Below, one piece after another: positions 9,338 through 18,485 of a DNA stretch of 64,000 nt; position 1 is the stretch's first letter; every line of letters begins with the position of its first letter. The position numbers and the translations under genes are program-made. This DNA comes from Paludifilum halophilum. GTDB lineage: Bacteria > Bacillota > Bacilli > Thermoactinomycetales > DSM-45169. The stretch spans positions 124,001-188,000 of the forward strand of contig NZ_NOWF01000006.1 in NCBI RefSeq assembly GCF_002245355.1, written 5' to 3'. The notes beneath the pieces were generated by a model. It had not been told where the DNA came from, did not search any database, and saw only the letters and a list, made by a program, of their open reading frames with translations.

Positions 9338-12124
9338 CTATTTTGATTGTACGGCCGCCTCTTTACTGTATCGTTTCACTTCCCCGCATTTGGACGGCGA
9401 GGGGAATATCTTGCCCGGATTGCACAAGTCCTTCGGGTTGAATACACTGCGCACTCGGGTGAAAACATCCATTTCCCCGTCGGAAAACAGGTAGCGCATC
9501 TCTTCCTGCTTTTCCAGTCCCACTCCGTGTTCACCGGTGATGCTTCCGCCCACTTCGGTACACACTTTGAGAATGGCCGAACCGGCGGCGATCGCCCGCT
9601 CCTGCTCTCCCGGTACTTTGGCGTCGAATAGAATCAGAGGATGCAAGTTACCGTCCCCGGCGTGAAAAACGTTGGCAATCCGGACACCTTTCTCCCGGCT
9701 GATTTCCGCCACCCGAGACAAAACCTCCGGCAATCGGCTCCGGGGAATCACTCCATCCTGGACCAAGTAGTCCGGGGAAAGGGTACCCATCGCTCCAAAA
9801 GCGGTTTTCCGGTTGGCCCACCAGCTCTTTCGTTCCGCCTCCGAGGTCGCCGGCCGAACTTCCCGGACATTGCGCTTTTGGCACACTTCCACAACCCGCC
9901 GAACTTGATCGGAAAGCCCGGCTTCGATTCCGTCCACTTCGATGATTAACACAGCGCCCAAATCCTCTGGGTAACCCACGGGAAAGGTTCCCCGTTCCAC
10001 TCCTTGGATCGCCAGCCGGTCCATCATCTCCAGCGCAGCCGGAAAAATTCCCGAGGCGATGAGATCGGAAACGGCTTCACTGGCGTCTTCTACACGGTCA
10101 AACAGGGCCCGTACCGTTCGTACACCTTCCGCCTGTTTCATCAACCGGACGGTGATCTCCGTCACGATCCCCAAGGTGCCCTCGGACCCGATCACCAAAC
10201 CCAACAGGTCGTAACCCGGTTCCTCCGGCAACCCGCCGATCCGGACGACTTCTCCGTCGGGAAGAACCATCTCCAGACCGAGAATATGGTTGGTCGTCAC
10301 CCCGTATTTCAGGCAATGGGCCCCTCCGGCGTTTTCGCCGACATTGCCGCCGATGGTACAAGCTTGTTGGCTGGATGGATCGGGGGCATAGTAATACCCG
10401 TCTCCGGCGACAGCCTGAGTCAAGTGGAGATTGATATATCCGGGCTGAACCACGGCCTGCCGGTTGGGAAGATCCACGTCGAGCAACCGGTTCATGCGAG
10501 CCAAACTGATCACCACTTCACCTCCCCGAGGGGTCGCTCCCCCGCTCAAGCCGGTCCCAGCCCCCCGGGGAATAAAGGGAATTCCCCATTGATGAAGAAC
10601 CCGGACCACGGCGGAAACTTCCTCCGTATTTCCCGGGAAAACCACCGCCCGGGGAACTCCGCGTTGAACCGTGTACGCATCGCATTCGTAGGCGATCAAT
10701 TCCTCCTTCCGGTAAAGCACGGCATCTTCCTCCAGAATCTTCAGCAGACTGTGGACTAGGGGATCTTTTTCACTCCTGCCGGACTTCTTCTCCGTTACCG
10801 AATCCTCCACCGCTTCGCCCTTTTCTCGCCGGTACGCCCAATCCAACAGCTCCACCGTATGCACCACCCGCTCTTTTTCACCCCGTTGGTGAATCCCCAT
10901 CGCCATCTGCATCATGCATCCGGGGTTGCCCATGGCGACGAGATCCACATCCTTGGGAATATCGTCCACCTTCCGTTCCAACAGGCGTCCGGCCATATCC
11001 GGGTGGGTCAGGTTGTAAATACCGGCACTGCCGCAACAGCGATCCGCGTCGGCCATTTCCTTCAGGGAAAGGCCGGGAATACTCTCCAACAACCGGCGGG
11101 GCGGACGGCGAACACCTTGTCCGTGGGCCAGATGGCAGGCTTCGTGGTAGGTGACCGTTTGCTCGATCCTCGCGGCAGGCGGTTCAAACCCCGTTTCCTC
11201 CAGAAAGGCGGAAACATCCTGCACCTTTTGGGAAAACTGTATCGCTTTTTCCCTATACTCGGAATCATTTTTCAACAGTTCTCCATACTCTTTCATCGCC
11301 GCTCCACAGCCCGCCGCGTTGACAATCACCCGGTCCACCTCTGCCTCCAAAAAAGCGTCGATATTCCGCTTGGCCAGCTTTTTCGCCGTTTCCCGATCCC
11401 CGGCGTGAACCTGCAGTGCTCCGCAACAGCGCTGTCCCCGAGGAACGACGACTTCAGAGCCGTTTCGCCGCAACACCCGTCCCGTCGCCTCATTGATCCC
11501 GGCATACAGGACATCCATGACGCATCCTGTCAGCAGACCGACCCGGTGACGGCGCTCCCTCAAGGGAGGCGCTGTCTCCGGCATGCTTTTACGGGACGGT
11601 CGTTGCGGGACCCGGGGAAGCACCGCCTCCATTCCTTGGAGATGACGAGGGAGGAGGCGCAGCAACCCCATCTTGTGAACCATCCATTCCAATCCACTGC
11701 GCTGGTAGAAACGCAACAGCCTTCCCAGACTATGGAGGCGTCGAGGACCGACGAAAATTCCCCGTAAAAACAGTTTACTCAACCACCCCCGCCATCCCTT
11801 GGGCGGCATTGCACGGTACAACTGGCCGCGGGCTTCTTCGATCAGAGAGCCCACCTGAACACCGGCAGGACAAACGGTCTCGCAAGCTCGACAATCCAGA
11901 CACTCAAACACGGGATCCGCCAAACCCGTATTCAACTCCATCCGTCCTTCACCGGCGGCCTTGATCAGGTGAACCCGCCCCCGCGGTGAATGCGGCTCCA
12001 ACTGCTTTTCCTGGTAGGTGGGACAGGCATCCAGACACATCCCGCAGTGGACGCAAACATCCCATTTCCCCGCTTCCGGCGGATCCGGGAACGGATAGTG
12101 TTCTTCGGAACGCTTCACCTCCAT
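9338..12124 (-). CDS. GlcF-GlcD fusion, glycolate oxidase subunits
   Basis: A 928-residue two-part protein. Residues 1 to about 440 are GlcF-like: two 4Fe-4S motifs (CVHCGMCLDACPTY and CLDCRACETVCPAG) and two CCG domains (GQRCCGALQ, ADRCCGSAGIYNL). Residues from about 465 to the end are GlcD-like: FAD-binding IPRGAGTGLSGGATP, CTIGGNVGENAGG, and the C-terminal VFHAGDGNLHPLILFD and GEHGVG. A charged linker around 440-460 joins them. In most bacteria these are separate genes with glcE. The complex oxidises glycolate (or D-lactate-like 2-hydroxy acids) to glyoxylate. It starts directly after the glcE stop, so the two are translationally coupled. Confidence 0.9.
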   Translation of the reverse strand: MEVKRSEEHYPFPDPPEAGKWDVCVHCGMCLDACPTYQEKQLEPHSPRGRVHLIKAAGEGRMELNTGLADPVFECLDCRACETVCPAGVQVGSLIEEARGQLYRAMPPKGWRGWLSKLFLRGIFVGPRRLHSLGRLLRFYQRSGLEWMVHKMGLLRLLPRHLQGMEAVLPRVPQRPSRKSMPETAPPLRERRHRVGLLTGCVMDVLYAGINEATGRVLRRNGSEVVVPRGQRCCGALQVHAGDRETAKKLAKRNIDAFLEAEVDRVIVNAAGCGAAMKEYGELLKNDSEYREKAIQFSQKVQDVSAFLEETGFEPPAARIEQTVTYHEACHLAHGQGVRRPPRRLLESIPGLSLKEMADADRCCGSAGIYNLTHPDMAGRLLERKVDDIPKDVDLVAMGNPGCMMQMAMGIHQRGEKERVVHTVELLDWAYRREKGEAVEDSVTEKKSGRSEKDPLVHSLLKILEEDAVLYRKEELIAYECDAYTVQRGVPRAVVFPGNTEEVSAVVRVLHQWGIPFIPRGAGTGLSGGATPRGGEVVISLARMNRLLDVDLPNRQAVVQPGYINLHLTQAVAGDGYYYAPDPSSQQACTIGGNVGENAGGAHCLKYGVTTNHILGLEMVLPDGEVVRIGGLPEEPGYDLLGLVIGSEGTLGIVTEITVRLMKQAEGVRTVRALFDRVEDASEAVSDLIASGIFPAALEMMDRLAIQGVERGTFPVGYPEDLGAVLIIEVDGIEAGLSDQVRRVVEVCQKRNVREVRPATSEAERKSWWANRKTAFGAMGTLSPDYLVQDGVIPRSRLPEVLSRVAEISREKGVRIANVFHAGDGNLHPLILFDAKVPGEQERAIAAGSAILKVCTEVGGSITGEHGVGLEKQEEMRYLFSDGEMDVFTRVRSVFNPKDLCNPGKIFPSPSKCGEVKRYSKEAAVQSK

Positions 12125-13438
12125 TTAAATCCCTCCTACAAACCGGCCCGGATTGAGCAGGCATTCCGGATCCAGCTTCGATTTGATCCCCTGCATCAAG
12201 ACAAAACCGGCCGGCAGCCGTCCCCAGGCGGAAACCGCTTCCCGAACCGGCCCTGAAGCATGCTCAATCACTGCATATCCGGATCGTGACTCGGCACAAT
12301 CCCGCATCTCCCGGGTCAACCGCAGCACCGACTCCAGCGACATGGCCTTTCCTTCGAAAATGGCTCGGCCGATCCCGGTCCCGGCTCCCCCGTAGATCAT
12401 AACGGGAACCTCCTTCTCCCGACACAAGCGATCCACTTCCCGGAGCAAATCAACCGTTTGTCCAGGGCGTACCATGAATCGGATCGCCATCCTTTTCTCT
12501 TCCGGTTTCTCATCCAGAGCATGGGGCGAGAGCCCGCCTAATTCCTCCCAGGCCTTTGACGCCCCGTTTCCCCGCCATCTTTCCCGAACGGCAACGCCTG
12601 CCGCCTCCACCAGCTCGGTAACCCGATCCTCCTGCACACGGACCGCTTGTTCCTCGTCTTCAAAACCGATCATCACCCCGGGCCCGGCCGGACGATCCCC
12701 GCCGGACAATCGGTTAAAAGATGAACAGTTCAACACTTCCAAGGCGGCGGGCTCCAGTGGAGCATCCAACAGTTGCCGGCAAAAACCGGACATGACGGAC
12801 CAATCGGGGACTTCCACCAGCAGAGCGGTTTCCGTCGACGGCAGCGGCCGCAGTTTAAAGGTACACCGGGTCATCACTCCTAACGTTCCCATCGATCCAA
12901 CCCAAAGTTTGTTCAGATCATATCCAGCGACGTTTTTGACCACTTGCCCTCCGGAGCGAATCACCTCTCCCCCGGGTAAGACCCCCCGCAATCCGATCAC
13001 AGTGTCCCGCACCGCCCCATACTTCAGCCGTTTCGGCCCGGTCAGCCCCAGAGCGACCGCTCCCCCCACCGTCGTTACCGACGGATGCGGTGGATCCAGC
13101 GGCAGCATTTGTCCCGCCTGCCGCAGACGGACCTGCAATTCGGCCAAGGTCCATCCCGCTGGAACCGTGACCACCAGATCCCCTGCAGAGTGGTCGATCC
13201 CCTCCTGCATCGGTTCCAGGGAGAGGGTGGCCGCCGGCCGCCGAACCGGATTCCCATAAGCGGCATACGCCCCCTTGCCCTCGGGGACCACCGCTGTTCC
13301 GGTACGGGAAGCCCAGTCCATCACCTTTGATACATCCTGTTCCTCCCGCGCCAACACCTTGTCCCCTTCCTTGGGCAAATCAAGAGCGTTTAAGGCTTTC
13401 TTCAGTGAAGGAACCGTTCCGTCCACACCACTCAACAC
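12125..13438 (-). CDS. glcE: glycolate oxidase FAD-binding subunit GlcE
   Basis: A 437-residue FAD-linked oxidase. The PCMH-type FAD domain shows VVPEGKGAYAAYG, VTTVGGAVALGLTGPKRLKYG and SGGQVVKNVAGYDLNKL, the last being a GlcE trait. It is shorter than GlcD and lacks the GlcD C-terminal substrate motifs. The GTG start at 13438 is preceded by AAAGGAG on the minus strand. It is the first gene of a two-gene operon with the GlcF-GlcD fusion, whose ATG directly follows the TAA. Confidence 0.88.
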   Translation of the reverse strand: MLSGVDGTVPSLKKALNALDLPKEGDKVLAREEQDVSKVMDWASRTGTAVVPEGKGAYAAYGNPVRRPAATLSLEPMQEGIDHSAGDLVVTVPAGWTLAELQVRLRQAGQMLPLDPPHPSVTTVGGAVALGLTGPKRLKYGAVRDTVIGLRGVLPGGEVIRSGGQVVKNVAGYDLNKLWVGSMGTLGVMTRCTFKLRPLPSTETALLVEVPDWSVMSGFCRQLLDAPLEPAALEVLNCSSFNRLSGGDRPAGPGVMIGFEDEEQAVRVQEDRVTELVEAAGVAVRERWRGNGASKAWEELGGLSPHALDEKPEEKRMAIRFMVRPGQTVDLLREVDRLCREKEVPVMIYGGAGTGIGRAIFEGKAMSLESVLRLTREMRDCAESRSGYAVIEHASGPVREAVSAWGRLPAGFVLMQGIKSKLDPECLLNPGRFVGGI

Positions 13439-13650
13439 AGCCCACTCCTTTTCCGTTTCTTTCGATCATTCCCGATTGTGAAACAGTATTTTTAGTATCA
13501 ATAGTCTGTTTATTTGATTATTGTCACGATAGCACATCTGCGAATCGCCATTCAACAGACGTGTTGATTTAGGTGCAAAGAATCTCCGCCGGATTTCCTG
13601 TATAATCAGATGAGAGAGCCTTGCACCAGCCATTTAAAGGGGGACCGTCC

Positions 13651-14061
13651 ATGCCGCTATCCACCACCTTGCAAGTGCGTTTCAACGAATGTGACGGATT
13701 GGGTCATGTCAATAATGCGGTTTACTACACCTATATGGAAACTGCACGGATCGAGTTGTTTGAAATGCTGGACCCCGAGATGGATCTGAACAACTGGAAA
13801 TTAATTGTCGCTTCCACCAGCTGCGAATACCAATCCCAGGCCTCCTTCGCCCAATGGCTGAAGGTGACGACGGAGATCGAGCGGATCGGCAAAAGCAGTT
13901 TTACCGTCCTGCACCACATTTCCGACCGGGATACCGAAGAACTCATCGCCGTCGGCCGCGCCGTCATGGTTCACTACAACTACCATGAACAGAAAAGCAT
14001 TCCCTTGACGGAAACAATGCGGGAGACCCTTCAATCACTGAAACCCAGCAAGAACAACTGA
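13651..14061 (+). CDS. hotdog-fold acyl-CoA thioesterase (YbgC/FadM-like)
   Basis: A 136-residue protein of the 4-hydroxybenzoyl-CoA thioesterase class. The signature RFNECDGLGHVNNAVYYTYM carries the catalytic Asp region and the HVNNAVYY helix start. These hydrolyse acyl-CoA or acyl-carrier thioesters in the cytoplasm; the substrate cannot be told from sequence. The ATG at 13651 is preferred over an earlier in-frame TTG at 13621 because AAAGGGGG sits at the right distance. It is a single gene with no obvious partner. Confidence 0.85.
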   Translation: MPLSTTLQVRFNECDGLGHVNNAVYYTYMETARIELFEMLDPEMDLNNWKLIVASTSCEYQSQASFAQWLKVTTEIERIGKSSFTVLHHISDRDTEELIAVGRAVMVHYNYHEQKSIPLTETMRETLQSLKPSKNN

Positions 14062-14076
14062 ACCCGAATCCCCAAG

Positions 14077-14890
14077 TCAAGCGACCTCCTCTTTAGCAGA
14101 GAAAACCCCGTTGGTTGACACGGGGTTGAGATTATTGACAAACCCCCGTTTTTTCAACCGTGGTTGAAACGGGGGTTTGGTTTTCGGCAAAATCCGTCGA
14201 AGAAAAAAAGGACATACAGACCTCTCCCGGGCCCTTTGCTCCTCTTCCAGAGGAGCTTTGCCATCTTTCTGAGGTTTTGGCACACAGCAGTCAGGAGGCA
14301 TTGCTCGGTCACTTTTGGCAAGCCCCCTCATCCGTGCGTATCGTAGTCCATGCAACTCTTTGGCATCGGCGAAAACCTCGCTCAATCGTCTCTTTTCGCC
14401 GCTTGTGGAGGGCTTTTCCTCGCTCACTCAATCGATTTTGTCGAACCCATTCCTTGGCATCTTTCCAAACGTGGCGGTTCACGGTTTTGACGTGGTTTTT
14501 GGCGTGGGTGCATTGTGCGAGAAGCGGACAGGCTTGGCACTGCTGACGACGGTTTTGGCTGAAGGTCGACGCATGAGGAATCGGATCGGTTAAGGAAAAA
14601 CCGGCAAACCACCGATATGCCACATTGACGCGAATTTCCTCGACCAACCGCTGCTCGGAGAGGATGCCATACAGATACCCTACAAACAACATCTTGAACA
14701 GCTTGACCGGATCCAGACATGGACGTCCTTGATCTTCGGCATAAAGAGGGCGGGTTTTATCGGCGATGAACGAGAAATCGATGGTTGCCTGAATGCGACG
14801 AAGCAAGTGGTCCTCCGGTACCAGATCCTCGATGTTTACCATTTCCAAGCTGCCTTGTCGATGGTCTCTGTTCGGAACATCCTCATCCGT
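14077..14890 (-). pseudogene. IS1182-type transposase, internally deleted and frameshifted
   Basis: The 5' part (about 14848-14540) reads IEDLVPEDHLLRRIQATIDF and continues through the DUF772 region to HASTFSQNRR. The catalytic middle is missing: the frame jumps straight to the C-terminal CQACPLLAQCTHAKNHVKTV and RHVWKDAKEWVRQNRLSERG. A further frameshift near 14420 separates RRLSEVFADAKELHGLRYAR. Most of the DDE core is lost, so this copy cannot transpose alone. Confidence 0.8.
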
Positions 14891-14990
14891 CCTTTACCTT
14901 CGGTTCTCCTTCTTTTTATTCGACATAAAAAGGCTGCTGACCTACATACTTTGTCAGCAGCCTCGAAAACCCCGTTGACACGGGGTTTTT
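14100..14990 (-). mobile_element. IS1182-family insertion sequence remnant
   Basis: The transposase relic is bracketed by two near-identical palindromic elements, AAAACCCCGTT...GACACGGGGTT at 14102-14127 and at 14966-14987. A strong hairpin (GGCTGCTGAC/GTCAGCAGCC, about 14932-14962) lies inside the right end, and a second hairpin (14140-14180, arms AAACCCCCGTTT/AAACGGGGGTTT) lies at the transposase 3' end. The exact termini and target duplication were not established. Confidence 0.6.
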
Positions 14991-15433
14991 GTTTTTATCT
15001 TGGGAAAGTTCAGATAGAAGCTTGTTGTGACTGACTTTTCGGTGTTAACGAGGCCTCTTTGCCCGTATATGAAGAAAACCATTTGTCGAAAGAAGACCCA
15101 AGTCAACCGAAACAACCGAAGGGAGGAAAAAAGAGCGACGATTGCCCACATCCACTGTTCGTTCTGGCATTTAGGTTCTTAATATTGATTCCTTATTAAT
15201 CTATTTGCATTCTTCAAAGGAAGCAAATCCTTCGCTCATGGATCTGATGAATCGAAGGCTTTAACCATTCCACGCATTCTGGTCATTATCGAAGGAAGTA
15301 AGGCCTCCATTTCAGTCATCCAGATATATGGGGTTAGCAGCCTTTATTCAGCGATACCAAGTGTATAATTTTTGGAAACGTTCCAGATCCTCTTCCGGAA
15401 CGGGAACGATTATGGGTGTGTCAAATTGGGTTC
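14991..15433. other. gene-free stretch between IS remnant and CRISPR array
   Basis: About 440 bases at the leader-distal end of the array. I see no convincing gene, RNA or repeat apart from two copies of GAAGGAAGTAAGGC-like sequence near 15290. It may be worn-out spacer or IS debris. Confidence 0.4.
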
Positions 15434-16466
15434 TTTTATATCCCACTACGTTCATCTAAAACGGAACGAGCCGTTCCTTGCGAGTTTCCGGTTGGTCCTC
15501 TTTATATCCCACTACGTTCATCTAAAACTAAGGACAATATTTTCCCTCGCGGCGCACGGACTGCCAATCTTTATATCCCACTACGTTCATCTAAAACAAA
15601 CACCAACGGTGAATGTTGTTTCGATTTCAAAACCCTTTATATCCCACTACGTTCATCTAAAACCGATGTTAATGTACGGGGCCAGCTCGGGAATCTCAAC
15701 TTTATATCCCACTACGTTCATCTAAAACCTTGTACTGTTAAAGGCGCGGTGGAGGTGCGGATGAGTGACTTTATATCCCACTACGTTCATCTAAAACCAT
15801 TCTAATGCCTCCAATTAAAAACACTCCCTTAACTCCTTTATATCCCACTACGTTCATCTAAAACTGGTTTTTGAGGATACATCCGCCGATTGTTATAACG
15901 CTTTATATCCCACTACGTTCATCTAAAACCATTCCTCCTCTCAAGTTCATTTTGAATTGTACCAGAAACTTTATATCCCACTACGTTCATCTAAAACACG
16001 AACTATTGAAACGGTTGAGCCGGTTTCAGATGGTTCCCTTTATATCCCACTACGTTCATCTAAAACGATGTATATATTGTTGGCATACGATTATCCACCC
16101 GACTTTATATCCCACTACGTTCATCTAAAACACCAAAACGGGTGGCGGCGAAACCATAACCTTAACTAGCTTTATATCCCACTACGTTCATCTAAAACGA
16201 AATCCTCGTGCCGGAGGAAGTGGAAGCCGAAATTTATCTTTATATCCCACTACGTTCATCTAAAACATCAATACCGGACGGCTCAGAACCGATGACGTGA
16301 CCATCTTTATATCCCACTACGTTCATCTAAAACTGCATGAAAATCAGAGGGTTTAGTCGAATAATACTATCTTTATATCCCACTACGTTCATCTAAAACA
16401 CTCGTTTCCAAGCATTAATTCGGTCAGCGCCCACACCCTTTATATCCCACTACGTTCATCTAAAAC
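15434..16466 (-). CRISPR. type I-B CRISPR array, 16 repeats and 15 spacers
   Basis: Sixteen 29-base repeats starting CTTTATATCCC and ending CATCTAAAAC on the plus strand; in the transcribed orientation each starts GTTTTAG and ends GATATAAAG, a pattern like clostridial type I-B repeats. Repeat starts: 15434, 15500, 15569, 15635, 15700, 15769, 15836, 15901, 15969, 16038, 16103, 16170, 16238, 16305, 16371, 16438. Spacers are 36-40 bases and all different. The first base of the leftmost repeat is T instead of C, which with the cas2 side leader marks the left end as the old, distal end. All other repeats look identical. Confidence 0.97.
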
Positions 16467-16667
16467 CCCTTAAATAGACAAACGATCATCCCGCTCATGA
16501 CGGTTTTTTTGATATTCTACTTGATTTACGACCTGCAGTAAAGCTGAAGTTCTTTTTCCCCGGACAAGTTGGAACTCTTTTCTATTCGTTGTCGGACGAG
16601 GGATTGCGGAGATTTCTCCCACAATCCGGTTTACTGCAAACCACTGATTTCATACATGCTTGATTCA
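16467..16667 (-). promoter_or_regulatory. CRISPR leader
   Basis: A 201-base gene-free stretch between cas2 and the first repeat, on the upstream side of the array as transcribed. It contains T-rich tracts and an inverted pair TGCAGTAAA (about 16536) and TTTACTGCA (about 16629), which could be an adaptation signal or a protein site. The leader promoter could not be placed with confidence. Confidence 0.65.
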
Positions 16668-16931
16668 CTACAAAAACAAATCGTCAAAACTTTTTTCCTG
16701 CCCGTACACTTTCTTTTGTATGTGATTCGGATTGTTCACTTGGTACAAATAAATGGAGTCTTCATCCGCATGGATGATGCCATCCAACTCGTGCATACAC
16801 CGGGTCAGTTTGCCTTTGCCGATGGATCCTTCGAACACCGAATTCTGAGTCCATGTTAAATATTCTCTCAGCTTTTTGCAAACTTTGTGCACCCGCTTCT
16901 CACCAACATCGTAGGTGATAATCACGTACAC
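16668..16931 (-). CDS. cas2: CRISPR adaptation protein Cas2
   Basis: An 87-residue Cas2 with the typical N-terminal strand YVIITYDVGEKRV and the YLTWTQNSVFEG segment. Cas2 forms the central dimer of the Cas1-Cas2 integrase. I chose the GTG at 16931 because AAAGGGGGGAT is well placed before it and the protein then has the family's usual length. An ATG at 16982, overlapping the cas1 3' end, would add 17 residues. It is the last cas gene, followed by the leader. Confidence 0.9.
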   Translation of the reverse strand: MYVIITYDVGEKRVHKVCKKLREYLTWTQNSVFEGSIGKGKLTRCMHELDGIIHADEDSIYLYQVNNPNHIQKKVYGQEKSFDDLFL

Positions 16932-16972
16932 CCCGATCCCCCCTTTCACCGGTCCCCTATACACATTCACCG

Positions 16973-17953
16973 TTACCACCATGCTTTTAACGGACGATAC
17001 CGCTCATCACCGATAAAATGTTTGATCATCTTGTAGCACTCCAAGCGGATGAACAGCCGATAGGACACTTTCCGCTTTAGTGTCCTGTGCTTTACCGTGG
17101 TCGCCAGTTTCTTTTCCCATTCCCTGATAAATCTTTTTTTCCCTTCCTCATTCAATAAGACCATCCCTTCGAAACGTTGAAAATGTTTCTTACCGATAAC
17201 CCGGTTATTAACCAAAGATAGAATGAACGGATCCACAATCAGCGGTTTAAAAATCTCCGCCAAATCCAGACTGAGGGAAAAGCGTTTGCTGGATGGCTCA
17301 TGCAGAAAGCTGATCGCCGGATGCAACACGGTCTTGTACACTTCTGCCAACACCGTCGTATACATTAAACTGTTCCCAAACGACAGGAGCGCATTGAGAG
17401 GATCGGCAGGGGGCTGTTTGCTTCGTTTTTCAAATAGAAAGTCGGACTTCAAAACCCGATTCAAACTTTGATAATACGTTTGTCTGATCCGTCCTTCGAT
17501 CCCCATCAGTTCAGGGATGGTCTGTCTGTCAAAAATGTATGCCCGCTCCGCCTGAATGGTATCGATATACGCACCCGTTTTTTCTTGATGACGCCTTAAA
17601 TTGCGCAGCATGTGATGAACACCGGAGTCCACGAACGCAGAAGCCAGATAATAACGTTTTGCCGAATCCAGATAATGCGCGCTTTGCTGAACGACTGTGT
17701 AACCGGATATGTTTTTGGTGCGTGGGTAGTACGTACCGGTATAGTAGCCGTAATAATTGTAAAAATGGAGTCGGACATCATACCTTGTCAGTAAGTTCAA
17801 TAGTTTGGAATTCAAATCCACTTCGCCGAATAAATGCAGATTATCCACTCGTTCCACCGGTAATGCCTTTTGCCGACCCTCTTTGGATTCAAAATAAATC
17901 GTGTTCTGCTTACGTTTGATCCGTCCATTGGAAAAAATATAATGGTCACTCAT
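16973..17953 (-). CDS. cas1: CRISPR adaptation integrase Cas1
   Basis: A 326-residue Cas1, the metal-dependent integrase that inserts spacers. Active-site regions are visible: ELMGIEGRIRQTYY (Glu), ISFLHEP (His) and SLDLAEIFKPLIVDP (acidic). The start at 17953 (MSDHYIFSNGRIKR) follows GAAGGAGGTGG, while the upstream in-frame extension has no site. It overlaps cas4 by four bases (ATGA), so cas4-cas1-cas2 is one coupled adaptation module. Confidence 0.95.
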   Translation of the reverse strand: MSDHYIFSNGRIKRKQNTIYFESKEGRQKALPVERVDNLHLFGEVDLNSKLLNLLTRYDVRLHFYNYYGYYTGTYYPRTKNISGYTVVQQSAHYLDSAKRYYLASAFVDSGVHHMLRNLRRHQEKTGAYIDTIQAERAYIFDRQTIPELMGIEGRIRQTYYQSLNRVLKSDFLFEKRSKQPPADPLNALLSFGNSLMYTTVLAEVYKTVLHPAISFLHEPSSKRFSLSLDLAEIFKPLIVDPFILSLVNNRVIGKKHFQRFEGMVLLNEEGKKRFIREWEKKLATTVKHRTLKRKVSYRLFIRLECYKMIKHFIGDERYRPLKAWW

Positions 17954-18459
17954 TCCTCCACCACCTCCTTCGCAAAACAAAAGGAACGGTATGCACACTT
18001 GGTGCAATAGGGTAAACGCCGAAACGGGGGTGGTTGGGGCTGATCCAGCAATCGGCGGATACGGTGGAGGACATCTTTCAACTTTTTTTCATCCCCGGGA
18101 GTCCATACGATTTCTTCCGTTTTCCGCTCTTTCGTATAGCTGATCAGGCCTTTCTTATTCACTCCTCGCAGACGCAATTGGTACAAGTAATACAACATCT
18201 GCATGCGGTCCGCCTCTGCCATTTTGCTGGATATTTTCACTTCACGCACGTATTCGCCGTCCACCGCATCAATTTTAAACGTGTTGTCGATCATTTGCTC
18301 TTTCTTTTCTAGAAACGGATAGGAACGTTCGTGTAATACCTGGCCTTCCACCACACGATCATACTCATTTTCCATAGAGATTCCTTTGGAAAACAGCCAC
18401 AACTTCCGTTGGCAAACTGAATAGTAGTGAACCTGAATTCCGCTGATCGAGGTCGTCAT
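17950..18459 (-). CDS. cas4: CRISPR-associated exonuclease Cas4
   Basis: A 169-residue Cas4. It has an N-terminal cysteine (SVCQRKLWLF), the RecB-type motif REVKISSK with QMLYYLYQL, and a C-terminal iron-sulfur triple Cys in PYCTKCAYRSFCF. Cas4 trims prespacers and helps choose PAM and orientation with Cas1-Cas2. The ATG at 18459 is set by GGAGGTG on the minus strand. It lies 26 bases after the cas3 stop. Confidence 0.93.
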   Translation of the reverse strand: MTTSISGIQVHYYSVCQRKLWLFSKGISMENEYDRVVEGQVLHERSYPFLEKKEQMIDNTFKIDAVDGEYVREVKISSKMAEADRMQMLYYLYQLRLRGVNKKGLISYTKERKTEEIVWTPGDEKKLKDVLHRIRRLLDQPQPPPFRRLPYCTKCAYRSFCFAKEVVEE

Positions 18460-18485
18460 TTTTTCACCTCCAAAGACGGGTTCGA

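Noticed and set aside
10004-11767. Long plus-strand frames inside the GlcF-GlcD fusion
   Set aside because: Antisense shadows caused by high G+C codon use; the minus-strand protein has all family motifs.
15372-16169. Several plus-strand frames encoding repeated FISHYVHLK or YIPLRSSKT
   Set aside because: They are translations of the CRISPR repeats, not a repeat protein.
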